This document shows positions 1 through 5,632 of a stretch of 6,123 nt of DNA, one piece after another. Source of the stretch: Rhodoferax sp. (lineage in GTDB: Bacteria > Pseudomonadota > Gammaproteobacteria > Burkholderiales > Burkholderiaceae_C); the NCBI GenBank assembly GCA_029946045.1, contig JAQSDS010000099.1:1-6123 (forward strand), in the 5' to 3' direction. Every line of letters begins with the position of its first letter. Positions within the stretch are counted from its first letter, which is position 1. The notes below the pieces were generated by a model. That model searched no databases and was not told the DNA's origin. It saw nothing but the letters and a program-made list of their open reading frames with translations. Made by a program: the position numbers and the translations under genes.

Positions 1-901
1 CGGTAATCAATGTTTGGTAAACGGAGGCCACACCCATCAGGGTCAGGCCGTTGCGGAACACGCCCACAATCACGGCGCCTACCAGCGAGCCCAAAATAAT
101 GCCGCGTCCGCCGAACAGGCTGGTGCCACCCAGCACCACCGCCGTGATGGCGTCGAGGTTTTCGGTCTGCCCGGCATTGGGGTCGCCGACACCGGTACGT
201 GAAACCGAGAGCAGGGCGGCAATGCCATAGAAAAGCCCGGCCAGTGCGTAAACAAACAGCAGCACGCGGTCGACGTTGATGCCGGTCAGGCGCGCGGCCT
301 CGGGGTTGTTGCCCACCGCGTACAAATGGCGGCCGGGTGCGGTGTCACGCAAGACAAACCAGGCCAGCGCGTACAGCAGCAGCATGGTCACCGTTCCCAG
401 GCTGACCTCGGTGCTGCCCAGGTTGAATGTCTCTCCCAGCGCAGTCATGGGGCTGGGCAGATTGGTGATGGTTTGCGATTCCGAGTAAATCTGGGTGATG
501 GCGAAGGCAATGTTCAGGGTGCCGAGCGTCACGATGAATGGCGGCAGCTTGATGCGTGTCACCAACAGGCCGTTGATCAGGCCAAAGCCGGTGGTGACCG
601 CCAGTCCACAGAGGATGGCGGCATAGGGGTCGATGCCGTAATTGACCGCGAACTTGGTCATGACCACGCCGCCGAGGGCCATCACCATGCCGCACGACAA
701 ATCAATGCCGGCGGTCAGGATGATCAGTGACTGACCAATCGCCAGCACGCCCACCACCATGACCTGCTGCAGCACCAGCGACAGGTTGCCGCCGCTGAGA
801 AAACGGTCGGACTGGGTGGCAAAAAACAGGCAGGTCACGCCCAGGGCGATCCAGGGCCCCAGGACACCCCAGGGAATGTTGCGCTTTTGCGATGTGGTCA
901 T
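1..901 (-). CDS. frcC: Sugar (fructose-type) ABC transporter permease, FrcC/RbsC family, C-terminus cut by window edge
   Basis: Inner-membrane permease subunit of a carbohydrate (CUT2-class) ABC importer, expected to pass sugar delivered by the adjacent binding protein. Reading leftwards from ATG at 899-901 gives 300 uninterrupted residues that run off the window. Family members are usually about 320-350 residues, so only the last part is missing. The protein is very hydrophobic, with several membrane segments (for example about 14-28, 43-63, 172-184 and 213-232). Family motifs are LTAGIDLS (62-69), NGLLVTRIKLPPFIVTLGT (110-128), YAVGNNPEAARLTGI (194-208, the cytoplasmic loop contacting the ATPase) and LDAITAVVLGGTSLFGGRG (249-267). 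A GGAG ribosome site lies 6 bases before the ATG; a GTG directly precedes that ATG in frame. The gene lies 76 bp downstream of frcB on the same strand and is probably co-transcribed. The fructose assignment rests on the FrcB-like neighbour; ribose or another sugar is possible from this subunit alone. Confidence 0.9.
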   Translation of the reverse strand, partial: MTTSQKRNIPWGVLGPWIALGVTCLFFATQSDRFLSGGNLSLVLQQVMVVGVLAIGQSLIILTAGIDLSCGMVMALGGVVMTKFAVNYGIDPYAAILCGLAVTTGFGLINGLLVTRIKLPPFIVTLGTLNIAFAITQIYSESQTITNLPSPMTALGETFNLGSTEVSLGTVTMLLLYALAWFVLRDTAPGRHLYAVGNNPEAARLTGINVDRVLLFVYALAGLFYGIAALLSVSRTGVGDPNAGQTENLDAITAVVLGGTSLFGGRGIILGSLVGAVIVGVFRNGLTLMGVASVYQTLIT

Positions 902-907
902 CACGGA

Positions 908-911
908 CTCC
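908..911 (-). promoter_or_regulatory. Ribosome binding site of frcC
   Basis: Minus-strand GGAG, six bases before the ATG at 899-901. It supports that start for the permease gene, which otherwise could begin at the in-frame GTG one codon upstream. Confidence 0.6.
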
Positions 912-930
912 GGTTTAAAGTCGATTGAAG

Positions 931-958
931 GCCCGGCCGTCAGAGACGTTGGCCGGGC
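931..958 (-). terminator. GC-rich hairpin between frcB and frcC (attenuator or mRNA-stabilising stem)
   Basis: GCCCGGCC at 931-938 and its exact complement GGCCGGGC at 951-958 form a perfect 8-bp all-GC stem with a 12-base loop, 20 bases after the frcB stop codon. On the minus strand the bases after the stem (CTTCAATCGACTTT) are not a U-run, so this is not a classical full terminator. Stems at this place in binding-protein transporter operons commonly give partial termination or protect the upstream mRNA, so that more binding protein than permease is made. That role is inferred here. Confidence 0.5.
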
Positions 959-977
959 AGCTTTGCATTTTCAAAAC

Positions 978-1961
978 TTACTTGGTGCCCCAGCACAGAT
1001 CCATGCCGATTTTGGTGTCCTTGCTGTCGACACCGGCCACGGCCTTGGCCGCGATCAGCGTGACACCGGTATCCACATAACCCGAGGCTTTCTTGCCGGA
1101 CTTGGCATATTCCACGCCAGCAGCGACGCCCATCGACGCCATCTTCAGCGGGTACTGCTGCGAGGTGGCGGTGATGATGCCGGCCGCCGTGTCCTTGATG
1201 CCCTGGCAGCCACCGTCAACCGACACGATGATCACGCCTTTTTCCTTGCCGGCCTTCTTGAGTGCGTTGTAGGCACCTGCGGCAGCGGGCTCGTTGATGG
1301 TGTACACCACGTTGATGTCAGGGTTCTTCTGCAGGCAGTTTTCCATGGCGGTCTGGCCTTTGGCCTGGTTGCCATCGGTGTCGCCAGCGCACACGGTTTC
1401 AGCGGTGCTTGAGAGCTCATTCGACTTGGCATCATTGGCCTTCAAGCCAAAGCCGGTCATGAAACCGTTGTGGCGTTGCGCGCCCACCGGGTGACCGGGG
1501 AACAGGTCAAGCATGGCGATCTTGGCGGGCTTGTTGCCCAGGGCGGCTTTGGCGTATTGGCCAATCAGCACGCCAGCTTTGTAGTTGTCGGTGGCAAACA
1601 GGGCATCGGCACCTTCAAACGGGCTGTCCAGTGCGATCACCTGAACGCCTTTGGCCTGAACTTTTTTCACGGTCGGGATGATGGCGTCGCCTGTGGAGGT
1701 GATCAAAATGGTCTTGGCGCCGGCAGCGGCCATGTTCTCAAGCGCGGTGATCTGGCTGGCGGTATCGCCGTCTTTTTTACCGGCTGCAGTCATGAGCTTG
1801 GCACCGGCTTTTTTGGCTTCGGCTTGTGCGCCTTCTTTCATTTTGACGAAGAAGGGGTTGGTGTCGGTCTTGGTGATCAGGCCAATGACGGGTTCGGCGG
1901 CAAAAGCGGCGCTGGTTGCCAGGGTCAGGGTGCTCAGCAGCAGGGTGGTTGACAATTTCAT
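978..1961 (-). CDS. frcB: Periplasmic sugar-binding protein of ABC importer, FrcB-like (D-fructose type)
   Basis: Captures sugar in the periplasm and hands it to the FrcC permease. 327 residues, a normal full length for the periplasmic-binding-protein type I (ribose-binding-like) fold. A Sec signal peptide covers about 1-21: MK start, hydrophobic LLLSTLTLA, and an A-x-A site (A19, A21) giving a mature start near AEPVIG. Several stretches agree closely with rhizobial FrcB as I remember it: LITKTDTNPFFVKMKEGA (28-45), FATDN (122-126), TINEPAAAGAY (221-231), IVSVDGGCQGIK (245-256), ATSQQYPL (265-272), and the tail YVDTGV...IGMDLCWG. The start ATG (1959-1961) has a strong GAGGAG site 7 bases before it. 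Four cysteines (191, 209, 252, 323) could form disulfides in the periplasm. It is the first gene of the minus-strand operon. Family assignment is firm; fructose as substrate is likely but not proven. Confidence 0.93.
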   Translation of the reverse strand: MKLSTTLLLSTLTLATSAAFAAEPVIGLITKTDTNPFFVKMKEGAQAEAKKAGAKLMTAAGKKDGDTASQITALENMAAAGAKTILITSTGDAIIPTVKKVQAKGVQVIALDSPFEGADALFATDNYKAGVLIGQYAKAALGNKPAKIAMLDLFPGHPVGAQRHNGFMTGFGLKANDAKSNELSSTAETVCAGDTDGNQAKGQTAMENCLQKNPDINVVYTINEPAAAGAYNALKKAGKEKGVIIVSVDGGCQGIKDTAAGIITATSQQYPLKMASMGVAAGVEYAKSGKKASGYVDTGVTLIAAKAVAGVDSKDTKIGMDLCWGTK

Positions 1962-1968
1962 TTGGAGG

Positions 1969-1974
1969 CTCCTC
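1969..1974 (-). promoter_or_regulatory. Ribosome binding site of frcB
   Basis: Minus-strand GAGGAG seven bases before the frcB ATG. This is the strongest Shine-Dalgarno match in the sugar locus, fitting the high expression usual for binding proteins. Confidence 0.75.
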
Positions 1975-2038
1975 GTTGGATTAGGCTGGTTTCGATCGTT
2001 TGCAGGGGGTGCATCGTGCGGCCTGCGGGAAATTACGC

Positions 2039-2067
2039 TTGTGAAGTCGGCGTGACTGAACTATAGT
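2039..2067 (+). promoter_or_regulatory. Predicted sigma-70-type promoter for the pfkB-frcK operon
   Basis: TTGTGA (2039-2044, -35-like, 4 of 6) and TATAGT (2062-2067, -10-like, 5 of 6) are separated by 17 bases, the optimal spacing. Transcription would start near 2074, about 28 bases before the first ATG of the kinase gene. Predicted by eye only; no start site is known. Confidence 0.5.
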
Positions 2068-2079
2068 TGCAAACTAGTT
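2059..2079. promoter_or_regulatory. Candidate operator: two adjacent palindromes between the divergent sugar operons
   Basis: AACTATAGTT (2059-2068) and AACTAGTT (2072-2079) are both perfect palindromes, with centres 12 bp apart. A further TAGTT lies at 2097-2101, just before the kinase ATG. The second palindrome sits at the predicted start of the plus-strand transcript and in the spacer of the minus-strand promoter, so a bound repressor could shut both. The regulator is not in the window; ROK- or LacI-family proteins commonly control such loci, but the site does not identify which. Confidence 0.4.
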
Positions 2080-2089
2080 ATTAAATCAA
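2060..2089 (-). promoter_or_regulatory. Predicted sigma-70-type promoter for the frcB-frcC operon
   Basis: On the minus strand, TTGATT (2089-2084, 4 of 6) is followed after 18 bases by TATAGT (2065-2060, 5 of 6). The -10 lies in the palindrome AACTATAGTT and overlaps the plus-strand -10. Transcription would start near 2053, giving a leader of about 92 bases before frcB. Predicted by eye. Confidence 0.45.
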
Positions 2090-2101
2090 GTTGTTTTAGT
2101 T

Positions 2102-3112
2102 ATGGAAAACCCTAATATGGCACAAATAAATTGTTCGGCTCAGGTGGCTACGGCCGGTGAGGCCTTGATTGACTTCATCGCCAACCCCGATGGTCGGTTT
2201 GAGCCCTGCCTGGGAGGCGCGGTCTACAACCTGACGCGTGCGATTGCGCGCCAGGGTGTGGCTACGCTGTACCTGAATCCCCTGTCGCGCGACCGTTTCG
2301 GCCGCCGTCTGGCACAGGGCTTGTTGGACGATGGGGTTCATCTGGCGGTCCCGCAGCCCGTGCTCGAGGTGACCTCGCTGGCGGTGGTGAATGTCACTGA
2401 CCAGGGCCATCCCGACTATGCGTTTTACCGCGAAGGTGTGGCCGACCGTGCCACTACTGCAGCCGCGCTGACGCAAGCCTGCGCCGCACTGGACAACTTG
2501 TCCCTGGTCTGCACTGGCGCGCTGGCCTTGTCGCCCGACGATGCCGCGGTCTACTTACCCTGGTTGGCAGCGCAGCGCGAGGCGGGCCGTACCGTGGTCA
2601 TTGATGCCAACTTGCGCCCCTCGGTGATGCCTGATCTGGATGCCTATCGCCGCCATGTGCTTGCCGCGCTGCAATACGCCGATGTCATCAAGGCCAGCGA
2701 CGAAGACCTGCTTTGCCTGTCCCTGCCCGGTGCCAGTGCGTTGGAGCAGGCGCAACATTTGCTACAAGGCACGCGCGCCAGCGTCATGGCGCTGACTCTG
2801 GGCGGTGCGGGTGCCATGCTGCTGACGCGTCAGGGCCAGGTGTTTGCCGCGCGCGAGTTGGAACCCATTGCAGTGGTGGACACGGTGGGGGCGGGTGACT
2901 GCTTTCTGGCCGGTTTGGTGGTTGCCATGCTGGCGCAAAAGTTACCCGCCGGCTGGGGCACGGAACCCGTGTCCGACGAGGTCGCCAAGTCATTGTTGAC
3001 CAGCGCCATCGCCAGTGCCAGCCTGTGTGTGATGCGCCGTGGCTGCGTGCCACCGACGCGCGCCGAGGTGCTGGCGCGGCTGGCACAGGTCGCTTATGCC
3101 TTTGCCAGTTGA
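2102..3112 (+). CDS. PfkB-family carbohydrate kinase, probable fructokinase
   Basis: Cytoplasmic kinase transferring phosphate from ATP to a sugar, most likely the one imported by FrcBC. 336 residues, typical for the family (about 300-340). Visible motifs: GEALIDFI (19-26) on the first strand, the GG signature as LGGAVYNLTRAIARQG (37-52), DANLRP (168-173), KASDEDL (197-203), and the C-terminal signature DTVGAGDCFLAG (260-271) with the anion hole and predicted catalytic Asp266. In the first signature VYN replaces the commoner PANVA-type sequence, a small departure. No good ribosome site precedes ATG 2102. The in-frame ATG at 2117 (Met6) has GGAAAA about 7-12 bases upstream and could be the real start. 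It diverges from frcB and is followed after 4 bp by the P-loop kinase gene, so the two form an operon. Fructose is inferred from the neighbours; 2-keto-3-deoxygluconate or another hexose remains possible. Confidence 0.88.
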   Translation: MENPNMAQINCSAQVATAGEALIDFIANPDGRFEPCLGGAVYNLTRAIARQGVATLYLNPLSRDRFGRRLAQGLLDDGVHLAVPQPVLEVTSLAVVNVTDQGHPDYAFYREGVADRATTAAALTQACAALDNLSLVCTGALALSPDDAAVYLPWLAAQREAGRTVVIDANLRPSVMPDLDAYRRHVLAALQYADVIKASDEDLLCLSLPGASALEQAQHLLQGTRASVMALTLGGAGAMLLTRQGQVFAARELEPIAVVDTVGAGDCFLAGLVVAMLAQKLPAGWGTEPVSDEVAKSLLTSAIASASLCVMRRGCVPPTRAEVLARLAQVAYAFAS

Positions 3113-3116
3113 GCCC

Positions 3117-3767
3117 ATGATGGAAATACCTGGACGGTTTGCAGACCATCCGCTGCCGCAGCTTTGTCTCGAGCGCATCACCCAGCTGCTGGCATCGGGC
3201 ACGCGCAAAATCCTGGGTCTGGTGGCCCCGCCGGGCGCAGGTAAATCGACCCTGGCTGAGGCTTTGATAGCGCATTACCCAGGGCAGGTGCAAGGGGTGC
3301 CGATGGACGGCTTCCACCTGGCCCACAGTGAACTGGTCCGTTTGGGGCGGAGCCAGCGCAAGGGCGCGCCAGACACCTTTGATGCGGCAGGTTATGTCAA
3401 CCTCTTGCGGCGCATCAAAAACCAGTCAGCGTCTGAAGTCATTTATGCGCCCGAGTTCAGACGTGACATCGAAGAGCCTGTTGCCGGTGCCATCGCGGTG
3501 GCGTCAGACACGCCCCTGGTCATCACCGAAGGCAATTACCTGCTGTTCGATGATGCGCCCTGGGTTCAGGTGCGTGAGGTCGTCGACGAAATCTGGTACC
3601 TTGATGTGCCTGACGCGCTGCGCCGGGAGCGCCTGCTGGCGCGCCATATGCGCTTTGGCCGCAGCCGTGCGCAGGCGCTGGACTGGATGGAACGTACCGA
3701 CGAACCCAACGCCGTGCGCATTGCGAGCACGCGTGCGCAGGCTGACCTGTGTGTGAACTGGGTCTGA
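3117..3767 (+). CDS. frcK: P-loop nucleoside/nucleotide kinase family protein, FrcK-like
   Basis: Small cytoplasmic P-loop kinase of the uridine kinase/pantothenate kinase-related superfamily. 216 residues from ATG 3117. It has a Walker A APPGAGKST (37-45), MDGFH (63-67, the substrate-site motif shared with uridine and pantothenate kinases), RKGAPDTFD (81-89), ITEGNYLL (136-143, Walker B-like) and an arginine-rich lid region LRRERLLARHMRFGRS (168-183). FrcK of the rhizobial fructose cluster frcBCAK is this kind of protein, and the frcBC neighbours here support the name. The true phosphate acceptor is unknown to me. Starts at 3096 (overlapping pfkB) and 3120 are alternatives; 3117 leaves 4 bp after the pfkB stop and suggests translational coupling. 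The stop lies one base from the stop of the convergent amidase gene. Confidence 0.82.
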   Translation: MMEIPGRFADHPLPQLCLERITQLLASGTRKILGLVAPPGAGKSTLAEALIAHYPGQVQGVPMDGFHLAHSELVRLGRSQRKGAPDTFDAAGYVNLLRRIKNQSASEVIYAPEFRRDIEEPVAGAIAVASDTPLVITEGNYLLFDDAPWVQVREVVDEIWYLDVPDALRRERLLARHMRFGRSRAQALDWMERTDEPNAVRIASTRAQADLCVNWV

Positions 3768-3768
3768 T

Positions 3769-5105
3769 TCAGCTGGTCCGGCTGCGCGCCAGCGGCGGGT
3801 TTCGGGCGAAATAGCCGTCTATGCCCCGCATCAGGGCGTCTGCCAACAGGTTCAGATAGGCATCGCTGTTGAGCTTGGCCTCTTCATCGGGGTTGCTGAT
3901 AAATGCCGCTTCGACCAGCACACTGGGAATATCGGGTGCTTTGAGTACCGCAAACCCGGCCTGTTCAACCCGCGGCTTGTGGAGCTTGCCGACGCGGCTA
4001 ATTTCCTTGAGCATGGCACCGCCGAGCTGCAGGCTGTCCTTGATCTGGGCCGCAGTGCTCATGTCAAGCAGGGCACGCTTGACCTCGGCGTCCTTGGCCC
4101 GCACATTGAGACCGCCCACCGAGTCGGCTTTGTTCTCCTTGGCAGCCATCCAGCGCGCGGCGCTGCTGGAGGCACCGTCCTGACTCAACGCAAACACGCT
4201 GGCACCTTGGGGGTGCGGCGTAAAAAGGCATCGGCATGCAGGCTGATAAAGAGGTCAGCTTGCACCCGGCGTGCTTTGTCGACCCGGGTGTGCAAGGGGA
4301 CAAAGAAGTCGGCATCACGGGTTAAAAAGGCCCGCATCGGATTGCCATTGCTCGTGGCGACGTTGATGCGTTCGCGCAGCATGTGGGCCAGACGCAACAC
4401 CACATTTTTTTCATAGGTCCCCCCGGGGCCAATGGCGCCGGGATCTTCACCCCCGTGGCCAGGATCGAGCGCAATGATGATGAGTCGGTCGGTGGCTGCC
4501 GGGGCTGGCACGCTCATGACTTGCGGCGGCAGCCTTTTGACTTCTTTGGGTGGCGAAGGTGACTCTGGTGGGCGTAGTTGCGATGTTTGTGCGATCAATT
4601 CGCCCAGCGGGTCGGCTGCAGGGACGGTGGTGATGCGGCTGCTGGCGCTTTCTTTGAGGCGCTCGGCAATCAGGGTCTCCAGCGGGTCGGCCACTTGTGT
4701 CGGGTACAAATCAAATACCAGCCGGTGCTGGTAGGCCGCGACCGGCGTCAGGCTGAAGACCTGCGGTGCAATCGCCTGCTTGAGGTCAAACACCAGCCGG
4801 ACCACGCCAGGGCCAAACTGGCCGACGCGAATGCCAGAAATGGTGGGATCGTTGGCGCTCACTTTGGCCACCAACTCCTTGAGCGCCGGATTCAGCTCGA
4901 TGCCCCGCAGGTCCACGGCCAGTCGCGGCGGGTTAGGGATAAAAGTCTGGTTGAAACTCAGGCTGACGTCGGACTCAATGGTGACCCGTGAGTAATCGGG
5001 TGCTGGCCACACCCGCACTGCCACGATGGTGGCGCCACGGGCCAGATGCTGGGTACCCAGCAACAGCGCCAAGGTGCCCGACTGCAACAGTTGGCGGCGT
5101 TTCAT
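3769..5105 (-). pseudogene. amiC: N-acetylmuramoyl-L-alanine amidase (AmiC type), broken by a one-base frameshift
   Basis: Periplasmic zinc amidase that cleaves the bond between MurNAc and the stem peptide, normally splitting septal peptidoglycan during division. The first part (5105 to 4185) has a twin-arginine signal MKRRQLLQSGTLALLLG, an AMIN targeting domain (about 26-135), a proline-rich linker (about 178-204) and the start of the Amidase_3 domain, with zinc ligands H217 (DPGHGG), E232 (TYEKN) and H290 (SLHAD). It then leaves frame after RRTP and ends in KVPACLR. The rest is in another frame (4197 to 3769): FALSQDGASSSAARW, then VEQAGFAVLKAPDIPSVLVE with the catalytic Glu (E399 in the joined protein). 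Adding one base gives exactly 446 codons (445 residues plus stop), a normal length, and the joined RTPQGASVFALS resembles E. coli AmiC. It overlaps tsaE by 4 bp. It may be a real mutation or a homopolymer sequencing error. As written, the truncated product lacks the catalytic Glu. Confidence 0.9.
4209..4213 (-). other. Frameshift site in amiC (run of five G on the plus strand, C on the coding strand)
   Basis: The coding strand reads ACC CCC AAG GTG where the family needs ACC CCC CAA GGT (T-P-Q-G). One C missing from the run explains the shift. Both flanking frames are clean and conserved, so the lesion is this single base. Confidence 0.8.
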
Positions 5106-5632
5106 GCGACCACCAGGTCCGGTTTGGCAGCGTCAAGACCCTGCAGCAGACCGGCCCCCAGCTTGGTTTGTGCTGTCAGGCGTACCTGGCGCGACGTGTC
5201 GTCGTGCACGTTGAGCTGCAGCACCAGGTCGGCCAGTGGCACACAGCCGGCGGCTTTTTCAGGCCATTCGGCCAGTTTCAGACCCGGGCTGGCAAAGATG
5301 TCGCGAAAGCCGGCATCAGTCCACTCGCGCGGGTCGCTGAAGCGGTAAAAGTCAAAGTGCCACACAGGGAGCTCGGGCAGTTCATAGGGCTCGACCACGG
5401 CATAGGTGGGGCTTTTGATGCGCCCCTGCACTCCCAGGGCCCGCAACAGATGCCGCACCAGCGTGGTCTTTCCGGCACCCAGATCGCCTTGCAATTCGAT
5501 GTAGGCCTGGCGCAGTTCTGGCCGTGCCGCCAACGCGCGGGCAAACTGCTCGGTGGCGGTCTCATCGCGCCACAGCAGGGTTTTTACAATCGGCAGGTGA
5601 TCAACACCATGCAGCAACTCAATGGCAGTCAA
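5102..5632 (-). CDS. tsaE: tRNA threonylcarbamoyladenosine biosynthesis ATPase TsaE
   Basis: ATPase of the TsaB-TsaD-TsaE complex that makes t6A at position 37 of tRNAs reading ANN codons; cytoplasmic. 176 residues, slightly longer than the usual ~150-160. Motifs: Walker A GDLGAGKT (49-56), SPTY (74-77, switch-like), HFDFYRF (92-98) and EWPE (122-125), all characteristic of TsaE. No ATG is available near the 5' end. The reading starts at TTG (5632-5630), with minus-strand GGAG five bases upstream; a second TTG at residue 6 is an alternative. The extra C-terminal residues after about 150 are not a recognised domain. Its stop overlaps the amiC start (TGA within ATGA), so the two are coupled. 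Its 5' end overlaps that of queG on the other strand. Confidence 0.93.
   Translation of the reverse strand: MTAIELLHGVDHLPIVKTLLWRDETATEQFARALAARPELRQAYIELQGDLGAGKTTLVRHLLRALGVQGRIKSPTYAVVEPYELPELPVWHFDFYRFSDPREWTDAGFRDIFASPGLKLAEWPEKAAGCVPLADLVLQLNVHDDTSRQVRLTAQTKLGAGLLQGLDAAKPDLVVA
5595..5600 (+). promoter_or_regulatory. Ribosome binding site of queG
   Basis: AGGTGA, a strong match to the 16S anti-Shine-Dalgarno, eight bases before ATG 5609. It fixes the queG start and lies inside the tsaE coding sequence on the opposite strand. Confidence 0.75.

Noticed and set aside
345..695. 116-codon minus-strand open frame inside frcC
   Set aside because: It is another frame of the permease gene; the frcC frame carries the transmembrane segments and family motifs.
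759..1412. 217-codon plus-strand open frame spanning the end of frcB and the start of frcC
   Set aside because: It runs antisense through two conserved genes and their spacer, with no ribosome site or recognisable domain.
1470..1952. 160-codon plus-strand open frame antisense to frcB
   Set aside because: It lies wholly within a well-conserved gene on the other strand. High GC keeps antisense frames open, and its protein has no recognisable family and an odd Gly/Phe/His-rich composition.
2784..3326. 180-codon minus-strand open frame opposite pfkB and frcK
   Set aside because: It is antisense to two genes with clear catalytic motifs; its Arg/Pro/His-rich translation is typical of a GC-driven shadow.
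3979..4416. 145-codon plus-strand open frame opposite the amiC frameshift
   Set aside because: I considered whether it could explain the frameshift, but it has no family signature, while both amiC halves are strongly conserved.
5585..5590. TACAAT as a -10 box for queG
   Set aside because: There is no -35-like sequence at the right distance, and the implied transcript start near 5597 would cut into the queG ribosome site.
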